Shown: positions 38,567 to 47,665 of the stretch, in pieces | Numbering within the stretch: position 1 is the stretch's first letter | Layout: each line of letters opens with the position of its first letter | NCBI GenBank assembly: GCA_035505375.1 | Contig: DATJQV010000086.1 | Location: 1 to 55,814 of the forward strand | DNA length: 55,814 nucleotides | Origin: a bacterium | GTDB taxonomy: Bacteria; Hydrothermota; Tepidihabitantia; Tepidihabitantales; Tepidihabitantaceae | Direction: 5' to 3' | Translations under genes and position numbers: made by a program | Notes under the pieces: generated by a model | The model's input: the letters and a program-made list of their open reading frames with translations, nothing else | Told to the model about the DNA's origin: nothing | Databases searched by the model: none

Positions 38567-40390
38567 ATGTGTGGTATCGTTGGCTACATCGGGCCGCGTA
38601 ACCTGACCAACGTCATCATGGTCGGGCTCGAGCGGCTCGAGTACCGTGGCTACGATTCCTGTGGAATCGCCGCGGTTGACGGTGGCCTGACGCTAAGGAA
38701 GACCGCGGGCCGGCTGCAGAAGCTCAAGGAGATACTCGCGAGCAACCCGGTGACTGGCAACCTCGGGGTAGGTCACACGCGCTGGGCCACCCATGGCAAG
38801 GTCACTGACGAGAACGCCCACCCGTTTACGGGCTGTTACGGCCGCATGGCGGTGGTGCACAACGGCATCATCGAGAACTACCGTGAACTGCGCCAGCGGC
38901 TGGTCGCGGCCGGGCATAAGTTCGTATCTGGCACCGACTCCGAGACCATCATCCACCTGATCGAGTCCCACCACGAGAAGGACCTTGTTGCTGCAGTGCG
39001 CAAGACCGCGGCCGAACTCGTGGGGTCGTACGCTGTCGTCGTCATTTCGGCCGACGAGCCGGACCGGATGGTGGTGCTGAAAGCGGGCAGTCCGTTGGTC
39101 ATCGGCCAGGGCGAGGGTGAATACGTGGTCGCGTCCGATGCGCAGGCGCTGGTCGGCATCGCCCGGCGGATGATCGCCATGCAGGACGGCGACCTCGCAG
39201 TCATAAAACGCGATTCGCTCGAGCTGACCAACCCGGTCGGCAGGCGCGTCCAGCGCCAGTTCTCCGCCATCGACCTCAAAGCCAAGGCTCTCACCAAGGG
39301 CCGGTACCCGCACTTCATGCGCAAGGAGATTTACGAGCAGCCGAAGGTCATCAGCGATGGCATACAGCACCGTTTCCGGGACCGGCGCGTCATGCTCGAC
39401 CCCGAGTTCCTGCTCTACCCGGACGAAGTGGAGAAGGTCGCGCGGGTCGTCATCCAGGCCTGCGGTACCTCGTACCACGCGGGTCTTATCGGCCGGTACT
39501 ACTTCGAGAAGTTCTGCCGCATCCCGGTCTCGGTCGAAATCAGCTCCGAGCTCCGTACGTCCGAGTTCATCTACGAAGGCGACACCCTGATGATTCCCAT
39601 CAGCCAGTCGGGGGAGACCGCGGATACGCTCGCCGCCCTGCGCGAGGCCTCTGCCCGCGATATCCATTCACTGGCGGTGCTCAACACGAAGCGTTCCTCC
39701 ATCGACCGCGAGGCCGACTCGTCGGTCTACATCCACGCCGGTCCGGAAATCGGCGTCGCCTCGACCAAGGCGTACACCGCCGAGATACTCACGCTGCTCT
39801 CGCTTGCGCTCTATTTCGCCCGGGTGCGCAAGACAATGCCCGACGACAAGTTCGACGACATCGTCCACCACTGCCGCGAGCTGCCGGCGCAGATGCGGCA
39901 GGCGCTGGCCCTCGACGCGAAGGTCAAGGCGACCGCGGAGCGGCTCGCGCACGCCCACGATTTCCTCTTCCTCGGCCGCGGCATCAACTACCCGTCGGCG
40001 CTCGAGGGCGCGCTCAAACTCAAGGAAGTTGCCTACGTCCACGCGACCGGGCTGCCGGCCGGCGAGATGAAGCACGGGCCGATTGCCCTGATTTCCGAGA
40101 ACACCCCGGTCATCGGCATCGCGCCGCACGACTCGGTTTACGACAAGATGCTCTCGAACCTGGCCGAGTCCAAGGCGCGCAAGGGACTCATAATCGCCGT
40201 CGGCAACGAAGACGACGAAGCGCTCGCGGAACTGGCCGATACGGTGTTCCCGGTCCCGGCCGCGCCCGAGTACCTGATGCCGTTGCTTGTGGCGATTCCA
40301 CTCCAGCTCTTTGCCTACCACGCGGCGGTCATCCGTGGCTGCGACGTCGATAAGCCACGGAATCTCGCCAAGAGCGTCACAGTCGAATAA
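38567..40390 (+). CDS. glmS: Glutamine-fructose-6-phosphate transaminase (isomerising)
   Basis: 607 residues. It makes glucosamine-6-phosphate from fructose-6-phosphate and glutamine. The N-terminal glutaminase starts MCGIVGYIG with the catalytic Cys2, followed by LGVGHTRWATHG, HNGIIENY and GTDSET. Two SIS domains follow (ACGTSYHAG...SQSGETADTL, and LGRGINYPSALEGALKLKEVAYVHA) and the C-terminal loop ends DKPRNLAKSVTVE as expected. It forms a cell-wall precursor unit with glmM upstream. The length is typical of the family. Confidence 0.97.
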   Translation: MCGIVGYIGPRNLTNVIMVGLERLEYRGYDSCGIAAVDGGLTLRKTAGRLQKLKEILASNPVTGNLGVGHTRWATHGKVTDENAHPFTGCYGRMAVVHNGIIENYRELRQRLVAAGHKFVSGTDSETIIHLIESHHEKDLVAAVRKTAAELVGSYAVVVISADEPDRMVVLKAGSPLVIGQGEGEYVVASDAQALVGIARRMIAMQDGDLAVIKRDSLELTNPVGRRVQRQFSAIDLKAKALTKGRYPHFMRKEIYEQPKVISDGIQHRFRDRRVMLDPEFLLYPDEVEKVARVVIQACGTSYHAGLIGRYYFEKFCRIPVSVEISSELRTSEFIYEGDTLMIPISQSGETADTLAALREASARDIHSLAVLNTKRSSIDREADSSVYIHAGPEIGVASTKAYTAEILTLLSLALYFARVRKTMPDDKFDDIVHHCRELPAQMRQALALDAKVKATAERLAHAHDFLFLGRGINYPSALEGALKLKEVAYVHATGLPAGEMKHGPIALISENTPVIGIAPHDSVYDKMLSNLAESKARKGLIIAVGNEDDEALAELADTVFPVPAAPEYLMPLLVAIPLQLFAYHAAVIRGCDVDKPRNLAKSVTVE

Positions 40391-40409
40391 GTGAGGCAAA
40401 AGGCCTCAC
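40391..40409 (+). terminator. Small hairpin after glmS
   Basis: Arms GTGAGGC (40391-40397) and GCCTCAC (40403-40409) around AAAAG immediately follow the glmS stop and precede the lipoprotein ATG at 40415. There is no U-tract; it could instead regulate translation of the next gene. Confidence 0.4.
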
Positions 40410-40414
40410 GCAAT

Positions 40415-41377
40415 ATGAAATACGCAAGAAGATCAGCAGTCGCAGCCGTGATGTTTCTGGTCGCCTTGAGCTGCCAGCGGGCCGACAATACGCGACCTGG
40501 CGTAGTCTCGACCTACCCGGCGAGCGGCACTTCCGGGGTCCCATCTAATACCCAAATCCGCATGGCCTTCTCCGAAGCAATGGATACGGCGTCGGTCAGG
40601 GCAGCCTTCAGCATGACACCGGCAGCCATGGGCAAGTTCGAATGGGCCGGCGACTCGGTGGTGTACTGGCAGCCGGATAATCTGCTCAGCGTCCAGACAT
40701 CGTACTCTTTCAGCGTGGAGACCAGCGCTACCGACTTGGCCGGTAACCAGCTCAAGCCGAACGGTCCGTTCCAGTTCAACACCACTGACACGTCAGCCCC
40801 GCCAGCCATGGTCTACATGTTGGGCCGGTCGGCGATGGCCGGCTGGTTCAGCCACTGGGGCGGAAGTCCGTATACGCACGGCCGATTCACGCTGTACTAC
40901 CACGCGGTCGATTCGCCGCCGGGCATCGTCACCAGCGCTCAGGCGATAATCGACAGCCTGGTGCTCTGCGACGAGCCGGTTCTCTTCTTCAAACTCTCCT
41001 ACGAGGATTTCGCGGGCCGCGACTCCGTGACCGCGCAGCAGAACCTCGACCGCAACGTCGCCTATGTAGACTCGGTGTACACTGCGGCCCGCGGCCGCGG
41101 ATTGAAGATGATTGTCGGCAATGCCCTGCCGCAGGTCGCGGTCGCCACCGACCAATGGCTCGTGTGGAACCATCGGCACTACAACCAGCGGCTTCTCGAC
41201 CTCGCGGCGCAGCACCCCGATACTCTCCGCGTGTTCAACTTCTATTCGGTGCTGGCCGACAGCGCAGGCAACCTCAATCCGACGTACGCCACGAGCTCCT
41301 CCGATTCGCGCCCCAACGGCGCCGGGTACACCGCGCTCGACTCCGCCTACTTCCCTTTCCTGGAAGCGTACTATTAG
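40415..41377 (+). CDS. Lipoprotein with Ig-like (Big_5) domain
   Basis: About 320 residues. The signal ends in a lipobox (MFLVALSC), so the mature protein starts at a lipidated Cys. Residues about 30-125 match a bacterial Ig-like Big_5 domain (PASGTSGVPSNTQIRMAFSEAMDTASV, DNLLSVQTSYSFSV, DLAGNQLKPNGPFQF). The C-terminal 190 residues look alpha/beta (ILYYHAVDS, PVLFFKLSYEDFAG, GLKMIVGNALPQVA, HPDTLRVFNFYSVLAD) in the manner of SGNH-like proteins, but I see no clear catalytic triad. It is probably envelope-bound, with unknown role. Confidence 0.75.
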   Translation: MKYARRSAVAAVMFLVALSCQRADNTRPGVVSTYPASGTSGVPSNTQIRMAFSEAMDTASVRAAFSMTPAAMGKFEWAGDSVVYWQPDNLLSVQTSYSFSVETSATDLAGNQLKPNGPFQFNTTDTSAPPAMVYMLGRSAMAGWFSHWGGSPYTHGRFTLYYHAVDSPPGIVTSAQAIIDSLVLCDEPVLFFKLSYEDFAGRDSVTAQQNLDRNVAYVDSVYTAARGRGLKMIVGNALPQVAVATDQWLVWNHRHYNQRLLDLAAQHPDTLRVFNFYSVLADSAGNLNPTYATSSSDSRPNGAGYTALDSAYFPFLEAYY

Positions 41378-41518
41378 GGGCCGGCGGTCGCACGACGCCG
41401 GACCGTTCATCGTACAATCTTCGACGACGTGGGCGATGGACGGGCGGTTCCCGGCGTTCAGGTCGGAACCCGCCACCGACCACCAGTCGCCGCTTTAGCG
41501 CTGCGACGGCGTCGTTTC

Positions 41519-41547
41519 TTGACCGACGACGCTATCCGAGTTAGAGT
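41519..41547 (+). promoter_or_regulatory. Candidate promoter before the sulfatase-fold gene
   Basis: TTGACC (41519-41524), 17-nt spacer, TAGAGT (41542-41547), followed 5 nt later by a GTG that opens a 40-codon frame running into the next gene. The rest of the gap 41378-41518 shows no gene. Confidence 0.5.
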
Positions 41548-41552
41548 GGCGC

Positions 41553-41675
41553 GTGAAGCTGGTACTGCAGAATGTGTTGGTCCGGCGCAGCCTCTCCAGG
41601 GCGCGAGGCGCTGAGGTCAGACTCATTCTCTCTTTTTCCCGTTCAATGGATGCGGAGGTCCGCGCGACGCCATGA
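41553..41675 (+). CDS. Possible 40-residue leader ORF coupled to the sulfatase-fold gene
   Basis: GTG at 41553 opens a 40-residue Arg- and Leu-rich peptide (start MKLVLQNVLVRRSLSRARG) ending in TGA at 41673-41675, which overlaps the next ATG as ATGA. The GTG is 5 nt after a promoter-like pair, the same geometry as other leaderless starts here. The main gene's own GGAGG is 14 nt from its ATG, too far for efficient initiation, so coupling would make sense. There is no homology to support it. Confidence 0.35.
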   Translation: MKLVLQNVLVRRSLSRARGAEVRLILSFSRSMDAEVRATP

Positions 41676-43246
41676 AGGAAGACCAGGCTAGGGTGCAGAA
41701 GGGACGCAACGCGATTCCGTTCCATCCGGTTCTGTTCGCCGTCGCACCGATTCTCTTCGTCTACGCCCACAACGGCGCCAGGTTCCCGGTCGACCCCGGC
41801 GAGATGCTCGTACCGATACTGCTGTCCCTCGCGGTGACCGCCGTTCTCTGGGCAATTCTGGGATTCCTGCTCCGCAGCGCGGCGCGGGCGGCGTTGCTCG
41901 TCACGTGCTTCCTGGTGCTCTTCTTCTCGTATGGGCACGTCGCCGGGGCGTACGAGCCCTCGGTCTACGCGAGCGGAGGGTTGCTCCTGTGCTGGGCGGC
42001 GCTGCTGGGCGTCGGAACGTGGCTGGTTGTGCAGCGTCCGAAGCGAAGGGCGCGTCGTTCATTGTTCGGGTTTACGGTCGTGCTGAACTCCGTCGCAGTC
42101 GGCATCCTCGCGGTCAATCTCCTGACCGGCGCACGGGCATTCGCCAACCGGCCGCCGCCCCCGGAGCGCGCGGCCGGGCGAGTCGAGGTCGCGCCCGGCG
42201 TGGACTACCCCGACATTTACTACATCATTACTGATTCCTACCTCCGGTCCGACGTTCTGAAGTCGCGCTACCAGGCCGACAACAGCAAGTTCCTTGCTGA
42301 ACTCAGACGTCTTGGATTCTTCGTCGCTGATCGGGCGCATTCGAACTATGCTTCGACCTATCCATCGCTGGCCTCGTCGCTCAATTTCACCTACCTGGAC
42401 AGCACGGCCAGGGCAGCTGGAACGGAATCCGACAATGCCGGTCCGCTAATCCGGATGATCCAAGGCAACCGTCTGGTCGACTTTCTACGGAGGCGAGGCT
42501 ACACGATTGTGTCGTTTGCGTCGGGTTTCACCGGTACCGACCTGGCCGGTGCCGATATTCACCTCGCTCCCCGCTGGTCGTTGACTGAGTTTCAGGGCAT
42601 TCTCGTGAACACGACGCTGCTTCGGGATGTGCTCATCCTGATGCACGAGTCGCCGGTCGTCCGGCACCGGGACCGACTGCTCTATACGCTGAAGAACCTG
42701 CCGAACGCCGGTCTCGTCCGGCATCCCGTATTTGTCTTCGCCCACATCCTCTCGCCGCACCGCCCGTTCGTCTTCCCGGTTTCGGTTGTGAAGCTGGGAA
42801 TGACGGTTCACGCTCTCGGCTACGCAAGCCAGGTGGCGCATATCAGCGGCTATCTCGTCGGTGTCGTCCATCAGATTCTCGCCCAATCACCACGACCGCC
42901 GGTTATCATAATCCAGGGCGACCACGGGCTGAAGGAGCCGATCAACTGGCGCGACTCCGCGTTTGTCGAGTTGCACCAGCGGCACGCCATCCTCTACGCG
43001 GCCTACTTGCCTCCTTGCTTAGGGCACGATGCCTCGTGTACAACGCCGGTCGAGTTGTACGATTCGATTTCTCCGGTAAACACGTTCCGGGTTATCCTCA
43101 GCCGATACTTCGATACGACAATGGCGCTGCTGCCGGACCGGAGTTACTACTCAGCATTGAATCGCCCATATCACTTCTACGATATCGAACGGCCGGAATC
43201 CTATCCGGTCGCGGCTGAGCCCGCAAGGTCCTCGGAGGGGCCGTGA
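41672..43246 (+). CDS. Membrane-anchored sulfatase/alkaline-phosphatase-fold protein
   Basis: 524 residues. Four hydrophobic segments (about 18-155) anchor the protein; the rest is an extracytoplasmic sulfatase-like domain with IYYIITDSYLRSD (metal Asp region), SNYASTYPSLASSLN (nucleophile region) and IIIQGDHGLKE (C-terminal metal motif). The arrangement is like phosphoglycerol or phosphoethanolamine transferases (LtaS/EptA type), which modify envelope polymers. The canonical Cys of true sulfatases is not seen. Substrate is unknown. Confidence 0.8.
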   Translation: MKEDQARVQKGRNAIPFHPVLFAVAPILFVYAHNGARFPVDPGEMLVPILLSLAVTAVLWAILGFLLRSAARAALLVTCFLVLFFSYGHVAGAYEPSVYASGGLLLCWAALLGVGTWLVVQRPKRRARRSLFGFTVVLNSVAVGILAVNLLTGARAFANRPPPPERAAGRVEVAPGVDYPDIYYIITDSYLRSDVLKSRYQADNSKFLAELRRLGFFVADRAHSNYASTYPSLASSLNFTYLDSTARAAGTESDNAGPLIRMIQGNRLVDFLRRRGYTIVSFASGFTGTDLAGADIHLAPRWSLTEFQGILVNTTLLRDVLILMHESPVVRHRDRLLYTLKNLPNAGLVRHPVFVFAHILSPHRPFVFPVSVVKLGMTVHALGYASQVAHISGYLVGVVHQILAQSPRPPVIIIQGDHGLKEPINWRDSAFVELHQRHAILYAAYLPPCLGHDASCTTPVELYDSISPVNTFRVILSRYFDTTMALLPDRSYYSALNRPYHFYDIERPESYPVAAEPARSSEGP

Positions 43247-43439
43247 TCCGGGGCGGGCTCGCCCGCCATTTGCCGATCGGTTCGCCATCTGAGGTTTGGA
43301 CCGAAGACGCGGCTCCCGTCGACCAAGCCGGATCGACAAGCCGTGGCTGATTCTGTCCTTCAGGGACGACAGGTAACGTGGCACGCTGACGCACGGGTAT
43401 CCGCGTTGGACGTGCGCACGGACAAGGAGGTACGTGTCC

Positions 43440-44054
43440 ATGGGTGAGGAAAGACCGGCTGACCATCGGGAAGGTCTACGTCAAGGCCACCGGATGCTCA
43501 ATGAAGATGGTCTCGTGGACATCGCGCTGGGTGTTGGACTGCTGTCCGCAGCGCTGTACCAGGGGTTGGACCCGGCCTTGCATGTCCGGTTGGCCGGACT
43601 CGCAGTCCTTGTGCCGCTGCTGATCGTGCTCGTCATTGGGGCGACAAGACGACGGCTGGTCTATCCTCGAATCGGGAAGACGCGATTACCCGCCATTGGG
43701 GCAGTGCCCGGGCTGTCGGTCATTCTGACGGTGCTGTTCTTCGCCGGGCTGATGGCATTTCTCGTCTTCGAGCGGCCCGGCCGGTGCGCGACGCCAGGCG
43801 GCTTGATTTGGCTGCTACGCGGACTCCTCCTGGCTACCGCGGCCACGCTAGTTGCGGTTGGGCTGCGCACTGGACTTGCCAGATTCTACGTCCACGCCGG
43901 GGTGATTGCCCTGAGCCTGTTCGTGGCCGGGCTGCTATTCGGGGCATCGCGCGCCGCAGCAATTCTGATGGTCGGGGTACCGGGAGCCGTGCTGCTCATC
44001 ACGGGGGTTATTGTGTTTGCCCGGTTCCTGCGCAAGTACCCAGTTCTGACATAG
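43440..44054 (+). CDS. Multi-pass membrane protein of unknown function
   Basis: About 204 residues with a polar N-terminus (EERPADHREGLRQGHRMLNEDGLVDIALG) and roughly five hydrophobic segments spread over residues 35-200. AAGGAGG lies 9 nt before the ATG at 43440; a GTG at 43434 is only 3 nt from it and less likely. I recognise no family. It stands between the sulfatase-fold gene and a lipoprotein. Confidence 0.65.
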   Translation: MGEERPADHREGLRQGHRMLNEDGLVDIALGVGLLSAALYQGLDPALHVRLAGLAVLVPLLIVLVIGATRRRLVYPRIGKTRLPAIGAVPGLSVILTVLFFAGLMAFLVFERPGRCATPGGLIWLLRGLLLATAATLVAVGLRTGLARFYVHAGVIALSLFVAGLLFGASRAAAILMVGVPGAVLLITGVIVFARFLRKYPVLT

Positions 44055-44163
44055 AACAGCCACGCAGGCACGACAACGTCGACTAAGTGAATCGAAGCAA
44101 TCGGCTTCAGCGCTGCGGCGGTGGCTTGAGGCCTGCTTTGCAGGGAATAGACAGAGCGGCGGC

Positions 44164-44175
44164 CTGTATATACAG
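44164..44175. promoter_or_regulatory. 12-bp palindrome upstream of a lipoprotein
   Basis: CTGTATATACAG is a perfect palindrome 20 nt before the ATG. It overlaps a possible -10 (TACAGT, 17 nt after TAGACA at 44149-44154). It could be an operator; no regulator is identified. Confidence 0.35.
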
Positions 44176-44195
44176 TGATGCTTACAGGAGGTCTT

Positions 44196-44933
44196 ATGAA
44201 CCGCTTTCTCATGCCTTTAGCATTTGCCGCGCTCTTGGCCGGCTGCAGTCTGCCCGCAGGCTTGGGGCAGCAGTCGAGCCAGCCGGCAGTTGCTGACCCG
44301 CCGCAGACCGTTGTCGTGCGCGAGGTGCATTACACCGACCCGGTGGTCTGTCACGACACGGTCTACGTTCCGGAGCAAGCTCCGTACCAGGAGCCGGTCT
44401 ACACCGGTGACGAGTACAATACGTACAACGAGTACAACCAATACAACGAATACACCGAGACCAATGTCTACGTCCACAAAGACATCGTAGTCCGGCCGTA
44501 TCCGCGTCAGCCGGGATGGTCGCCGCGTGAGAACAATCCACAGTGGCGTGACCGGCAGGACGGGTCGCCGAACGACCGGAACCAGCCGCGGAACCAGGAG
44601 CAGCCGAGAGTCGTGCCGCAGCCGTCGGTGCAGCGAGTTCATGCGCCGGTCGTCAGCTACCGCCAGATGCCGGTGACCCCGGTAACGCCGCCGACATCTG
44701 TGGCCCAGCCCGTGCAACAGCAGCGTCAGTCGCCGGTGCGTGGCGGCGGCACCCCGGCAACGCCGGCTCAGAAGCAGGCTCCGAAGCCGGTTCCAATTCC
44801 GCCGAATGACGGCCCCGTGACTTCAGGGTCAGCGGTGGCCGCGAAGCCGGCCGGGACCGGTTCTTCGCACGTTGCCAGTGCCGCACAACCGGTCGTGACC
44901 GACCCGGTTCAAGTTGCGGCAAACGGGCAGTAG
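44196..44933 (+). CDS. Low-complexity lipoprotein
   Basis: About 245 residues. The signal peptide MNRFLMPLAFAALLAGC ends in a lipobox. The mature part has a Tyr/Asn/Glu repeat (YNTYNEYNQYNEYTE), then Pro/Gln/Arg-rich and Pro/Ala/Thr-rich disorder. No enzymatic motif. It probably spans or lines the periplasm or cell wall as an envelope structural element. AGGAGG is 6 nt before the ATG. It ends at a strong terminator. Confidence 0.75.
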   Translation: MNRFLMPLAFAALLAGCSLPAGLGQQSSQPAVADPPQTVVVREVHYTDPVVCHDTVYVPEQAPYQEPVYTGDEYNTYNEYNQYNEYTETNVYVHKDIVVRPYPRQPGWSPRENNPQWRDRQDGSPNDRNQPRNQEQPRVVPQPSVQRVHAPVVSYRQMPVTPVTPPTSVAQPVQQQRQSPVRGGGTPATPAQKQAPKPVPIPPNDGPVTSGSAVAAKPAGTGSSHVASAAQPVVTDPVQVAANGQ

Positions 44934-44944
44934 AGTCTTCTGGA

Positions 44945-44972
44945 GCAGGGGCGGCATCATTGCCGCCCCTGC
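44945..44972 (+). terminator. Strong hairpin terminator
   Basis: Perfect 12-bp arms GCAGGGGCGGCA (44945-44956) and TGCCGCCCCTGC (44961-44972), loop TCAT, 12 nt after the lipoprotein stop. Confidence 0.8.
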
Positions 44973-45029
44973 GTCTTCGCGGCCCGCTTCTTGACTTCGG
45001 CTGCGGAGAACCGAACATTACCCACTGCA

Positions 45030-46328
45030 ATGATGACACTCGTCCTTTCTCTGTTCTGCGCACTTGCGCCTGTCCAGCAAGGTGACTCGGCTACTTCCTC
45101 ATGGCTGGAGGTTATGGGGCTGGTGCCGGACGGGCCGGCAGCAAGAGCCGGAATCCAGATTGGCGACGCTCTCGCGAGTTATGACGGGAAGGTAATAGGC
45201 TCTCGCGCTGCACTTGAGGCGGCGCAGGCTGCGGTGCGGGCAGACTCGGTTGCGGTGTCGCTCCGGCGCGGGAACAAAGAGCTGAGCTTCAAGCTGTCCA
45301 AGGGCAAGCTCGGCATCTACTTTGCTGAGTGGCAGAACGACCTGGTGCCGGACTCGGATGCCACGCTCCTCGACGACGTTCCCAACCTGAGCTGGAGCAG
45401 GACAAACAGCTTCATGGGTGCGCTGGAAGCCATCGGGCAGAGGCTCGGCGACTCCGTCGGCTACGCGTTCCTCTGCGGGGCTTCGGGCGCGGCTTTCCGG
45501 ACCCAGTTCTTCGATGGGTGGTGCCCGAGCTCGCCGGACGCGACCGTAGGATTCAACGCCGGCGATGTCGCTCTGAAGGCGTGCGGGCTCTCGGCTTCTT
45601 GGCAGCATCCTTCGGACGACGGCAAGAACAAGCCGCAGATGCTTGCCGCTGTCAGGAAGAGCATCGATGCTGGAATGCCGGTTCTCGGCATCGACATGGT
45701 GGAGATGCCGGAGTGGGGTGTCATCATCGGTTACGAGAAGAACAGCGACGAGTTGTTCTGCCACACGTATTTCGATAAACACAAGCGCTACGAGGTCGCT
45801 CGGAAGTTCCCATTCGCGGTCGGCATCCTGAAACGGGAAGGCAGGACGCCGGATGAGAACACGAGCATCAGGCGCGGATTCGATGTCGTGTTGGAAAACC
45901 TGACCACGATCAAGTATGGCCAGTACTATTCCGGACTGGCCGCGTTCGACGAGTGGACCGGGCGGCTGCGGGACGACGACTTCACCAAGCTCGACAGCGC
46001 CAAGCTGGCCAACGCCGCGCAGGCGAACGAATGGATATTCGAGCGCCTCATCGCGGACCGGAAGACCGGTATCGAGTACCTCGACACCGTGGGCAAGCGC
46101 ATGCCCGCGCTCCAACCGACCACCGATTCCCTGGCCGCGATTTACCAGCAGGAAATCGGGGTGCTTGAACCATTGGCCGCACACCTGCCGGGCCCGGGAA
46201 GCGTGAAGCCGGGCTGGCAGTGGTCGAAGGTAGACCGGGACAACGAGATTGCGATGCTCCTCAGCGCCCGTGTGTTTGAGGAGCAGACGATCCCGATGTG
46301 GAAGAAGCTGGCCGGCAGGAAGCAGTAG
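45030..46328 (+). CDS. Exported PDZ protein with papain/BtrH-like domain
   Basis: About 432 residues. A short signal peptide (MMTLVLSLFCALAPVQQG) is followed by a PDZ domain (about 20-90: VMGLVPDGPAARAGIQIGDALASYDGKVI). The remainder resembles the BtrH/C39-like peptidase-fold family: FLCGASGAAFRTQF, a middle DAGMPVLGIDMVEMPEWGVIIGYE strand pair, and a helical C-terminus. A Cys (LCGASG) could be a nucleophile, but a clear His partner is not obvious. It is probably a periplasmic peptide-binding or processing protein. A TTGACT box at 44991 is 17 nt before a poor -10. Confidence 0.65.
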   Translation: MMTLVLSLFCALAPVQQGDSATSSWLEVMGLVPDGPAARAGIQIGDALASYDGKVIGSRAALEAAQAAVRADSVAVSLRRGNKELSFKLSKGKLGIYFAEWQNDLVPDSDATLLDDVPNLSWSRTNSFMGALEAIGQRLGDSVGYAFLCGASGAAFRTQFFDGWCPSSPDATVGFNAGDVALKACGLSASWQHPSDDGKNKPQMLAAVRKSIDAGMPVLGIDMVEMPEWGVIIGYEKNSDELFCHTYFDKHKRYEVARKFPFAVGILKREGRTPDENTSIRRGFDVVLENLTTIKYGQYYSGLAAFDEWTGRLRDDDFTKLDSAKLANAAQANEWIFERLIADRKTGIEYLDTVGKRMPALQPTTDSLAAIYQQEIGVLEPLAAHLPGPGSVKPGWQWSKVDRDNEIAMLLSARVFEEQTIPMWKKLAGRKQ

Positions 46329-46362
46329 ACAGGAGACAGGGACAGTCGGCCTGCAGTAGCTG

Positions 46363-47214
46363 ATGCTGGAAAAGTACAGACCTGAGTATTACGACGAGGT
46401 TGCTGGCTTCGCCCGGAAGTGCAGCAACTTTGGCTACGTCAAGGACATTATCCGGGCGCACACGAAGCGAGGGTTCCCAGGCGAGTGCCATGTCTGGCGC
46501 GAGGACGTACGCATCGTTGCCTTTGCCGCGGCCGCATATCTGAACCCGGACGACGCCTGGCTATGGGGGATGAGAGTGGATCCGGAGTTCCGCAACAAGG
46601 GTGTTGCGGCGAAGTTCACGCGGGCGCAACTGCGCATCGTTAGGGCATCGGGTCGGACATGGGCAGGGCTCAACACGCTCGACCATCGGAAGCCGGCGCC
46701 GACCTTCCGCGTGATGGAGAAGCTCGGGTTTCGCCTTGAGGATACCTATGCCGACGACGTGTATTGGCGTCGCCCCAGGGGCGTTGCGCGGCCGCGGCTC
46801 AAGCCGTACGACGACATACTCTCCCACTTCAGCTCACTCGGTCGCAGGACCTACTTTTACCAGAGGCCGGGTTGGTTCAGTTCACGCCTGATACCGGCTC
46901 GACGCCGAGAGGTGAACCGGCTTGGGTTCACGCTTGATGGCGTTCCGCTGATGTTCAAGCAGTGGCGCTACACTGAAAAGGGACGGCGCTACTCAGGTGC
47001 TACCGTGAATCTGTTCGACCGTCCCCCGGACTTCGGGACATTCGTGCCGTCACTTCTGGCGCTCATACGAAAGCGCGGGCACGTGGTCGTGAACTACCCG
47101 GCCGAATGGCAGCACCGGTTCCGCGCGGCTGCCCGCGCCGCGATACCGAGGTCCCGGAAGAACCGTGGCTACTGGCCGAGCACCTGGCGCATCTACGGCA
47201 AAGACCTCACGTAG
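46363..47214 (+). CDS. GNAT-family N-acetyltransferase
   Basis: 283 residues. The N-terminal 135 residues have the GNAT core (VAFAAAAYLNPDDAWLWGMRVDPEFRNKGVAAKFTRAQLRIVRASG...VMEKLGFRLEDTY), in which RNKGVA is the acetyl-CoA pyrophosphate loop. The C-terminal 145 residues form a second domain rich in Arg and aromatic residues that I do not recognise, perhaps a second degenerate GNAT fold. Substrate is unknown. No promoter is evident and it follows the PDZ gene by 34 nt, so it may be co-transcribed. Confidence 0.85.
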   Translation: MLEKYRPEYYDEVAGFARKCSNFGYVKDIIRAHTKRGFPGECHVWREDVRIVAFAAAAYLNPDDAWLWGMRVDPEFRNKGVAAKFTRAQLRIVRASGRTWAGLNTLDHRKPAPTFRVMEKLGFRLEDTYADDVYWRRPRGVARPRLKPYDDILSHFSSLGRRTYFYQRPGWFSSRLIPARRREVNRLGFTLDGVPLMFKQWRYTEKGRRYSGATVNLFDRPPDFGTFVPSLLALIRKRGHVVVNYPAEWQHRFRAAARAAIPRSRKNRGYWPSTWRIYGKDLT

Positions 47215-47371
47215 TCGGTAGTCCAAATCCTCGCCGCATCCCGCTTCTCCCTCAATCGACTCACATTGTCCGCATTATACAGCTCTGTATAACGCGAGTG
47301 GGTGGGCAAGAAGCGCAGTAAGAGGCTGAATCAGAGGAGGTTGGGGTCACTCTGAGATTCGCCCTGGGGGT

Positions 47372-47647
47372 CACCCCGGGAACGGTTCCCGCGGTGGTTC
47401 CCAAAGTCATCTGGAAAGTGACTCGGAAGGCGATTCCGACGGCGATGTCCGAGGCGATTTGGGACGCGACTTGCCGGGCGATTCTCTAGGTGACTCACAG
47501 CGTGACGGGCGGCGTCACTCGGATCGTGACTCCCACTGCTACCCGTGCCGCCGCTCTGGACGTGACCTGCAGTGTGACTCGCAAAGCGACCTGCGGAAAG
47601 ACTCGGAGGATGACTCGCGAGGCGATTCGCACGGCGAACTGCCGAGT
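47372..47647. repeat. Degenerate array with strict 12-bp phase (array 2)
   Basis: About 23 units with consensus NNGGCGAYTCNN or NNNGTGACTCNN. The GAYTC block recurs at 47420, 47432, 47444, 47456, 47468, 47480, 47492, 47504, 47528, 47564, 47576, 47588, 47600, 47612 and 47624, all multiples of 12 apart with no indel. On the plus strand a frame gives D-S/L-x-G/R tetrapeptides, but no convincing start or ribosome-binding site supports translation. As with array 1, a toxin-antitoxin module follows. Confidence 0.8.
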
Positions 47648-47665
47648 TCCATGCGAGGCCGCGTC

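Noticed and set aside
44164-44175. LexA box
   Set aside because: The known CTGT-N8-ACAG box needs 8 nt between half-sites, and here the spacing is 4.
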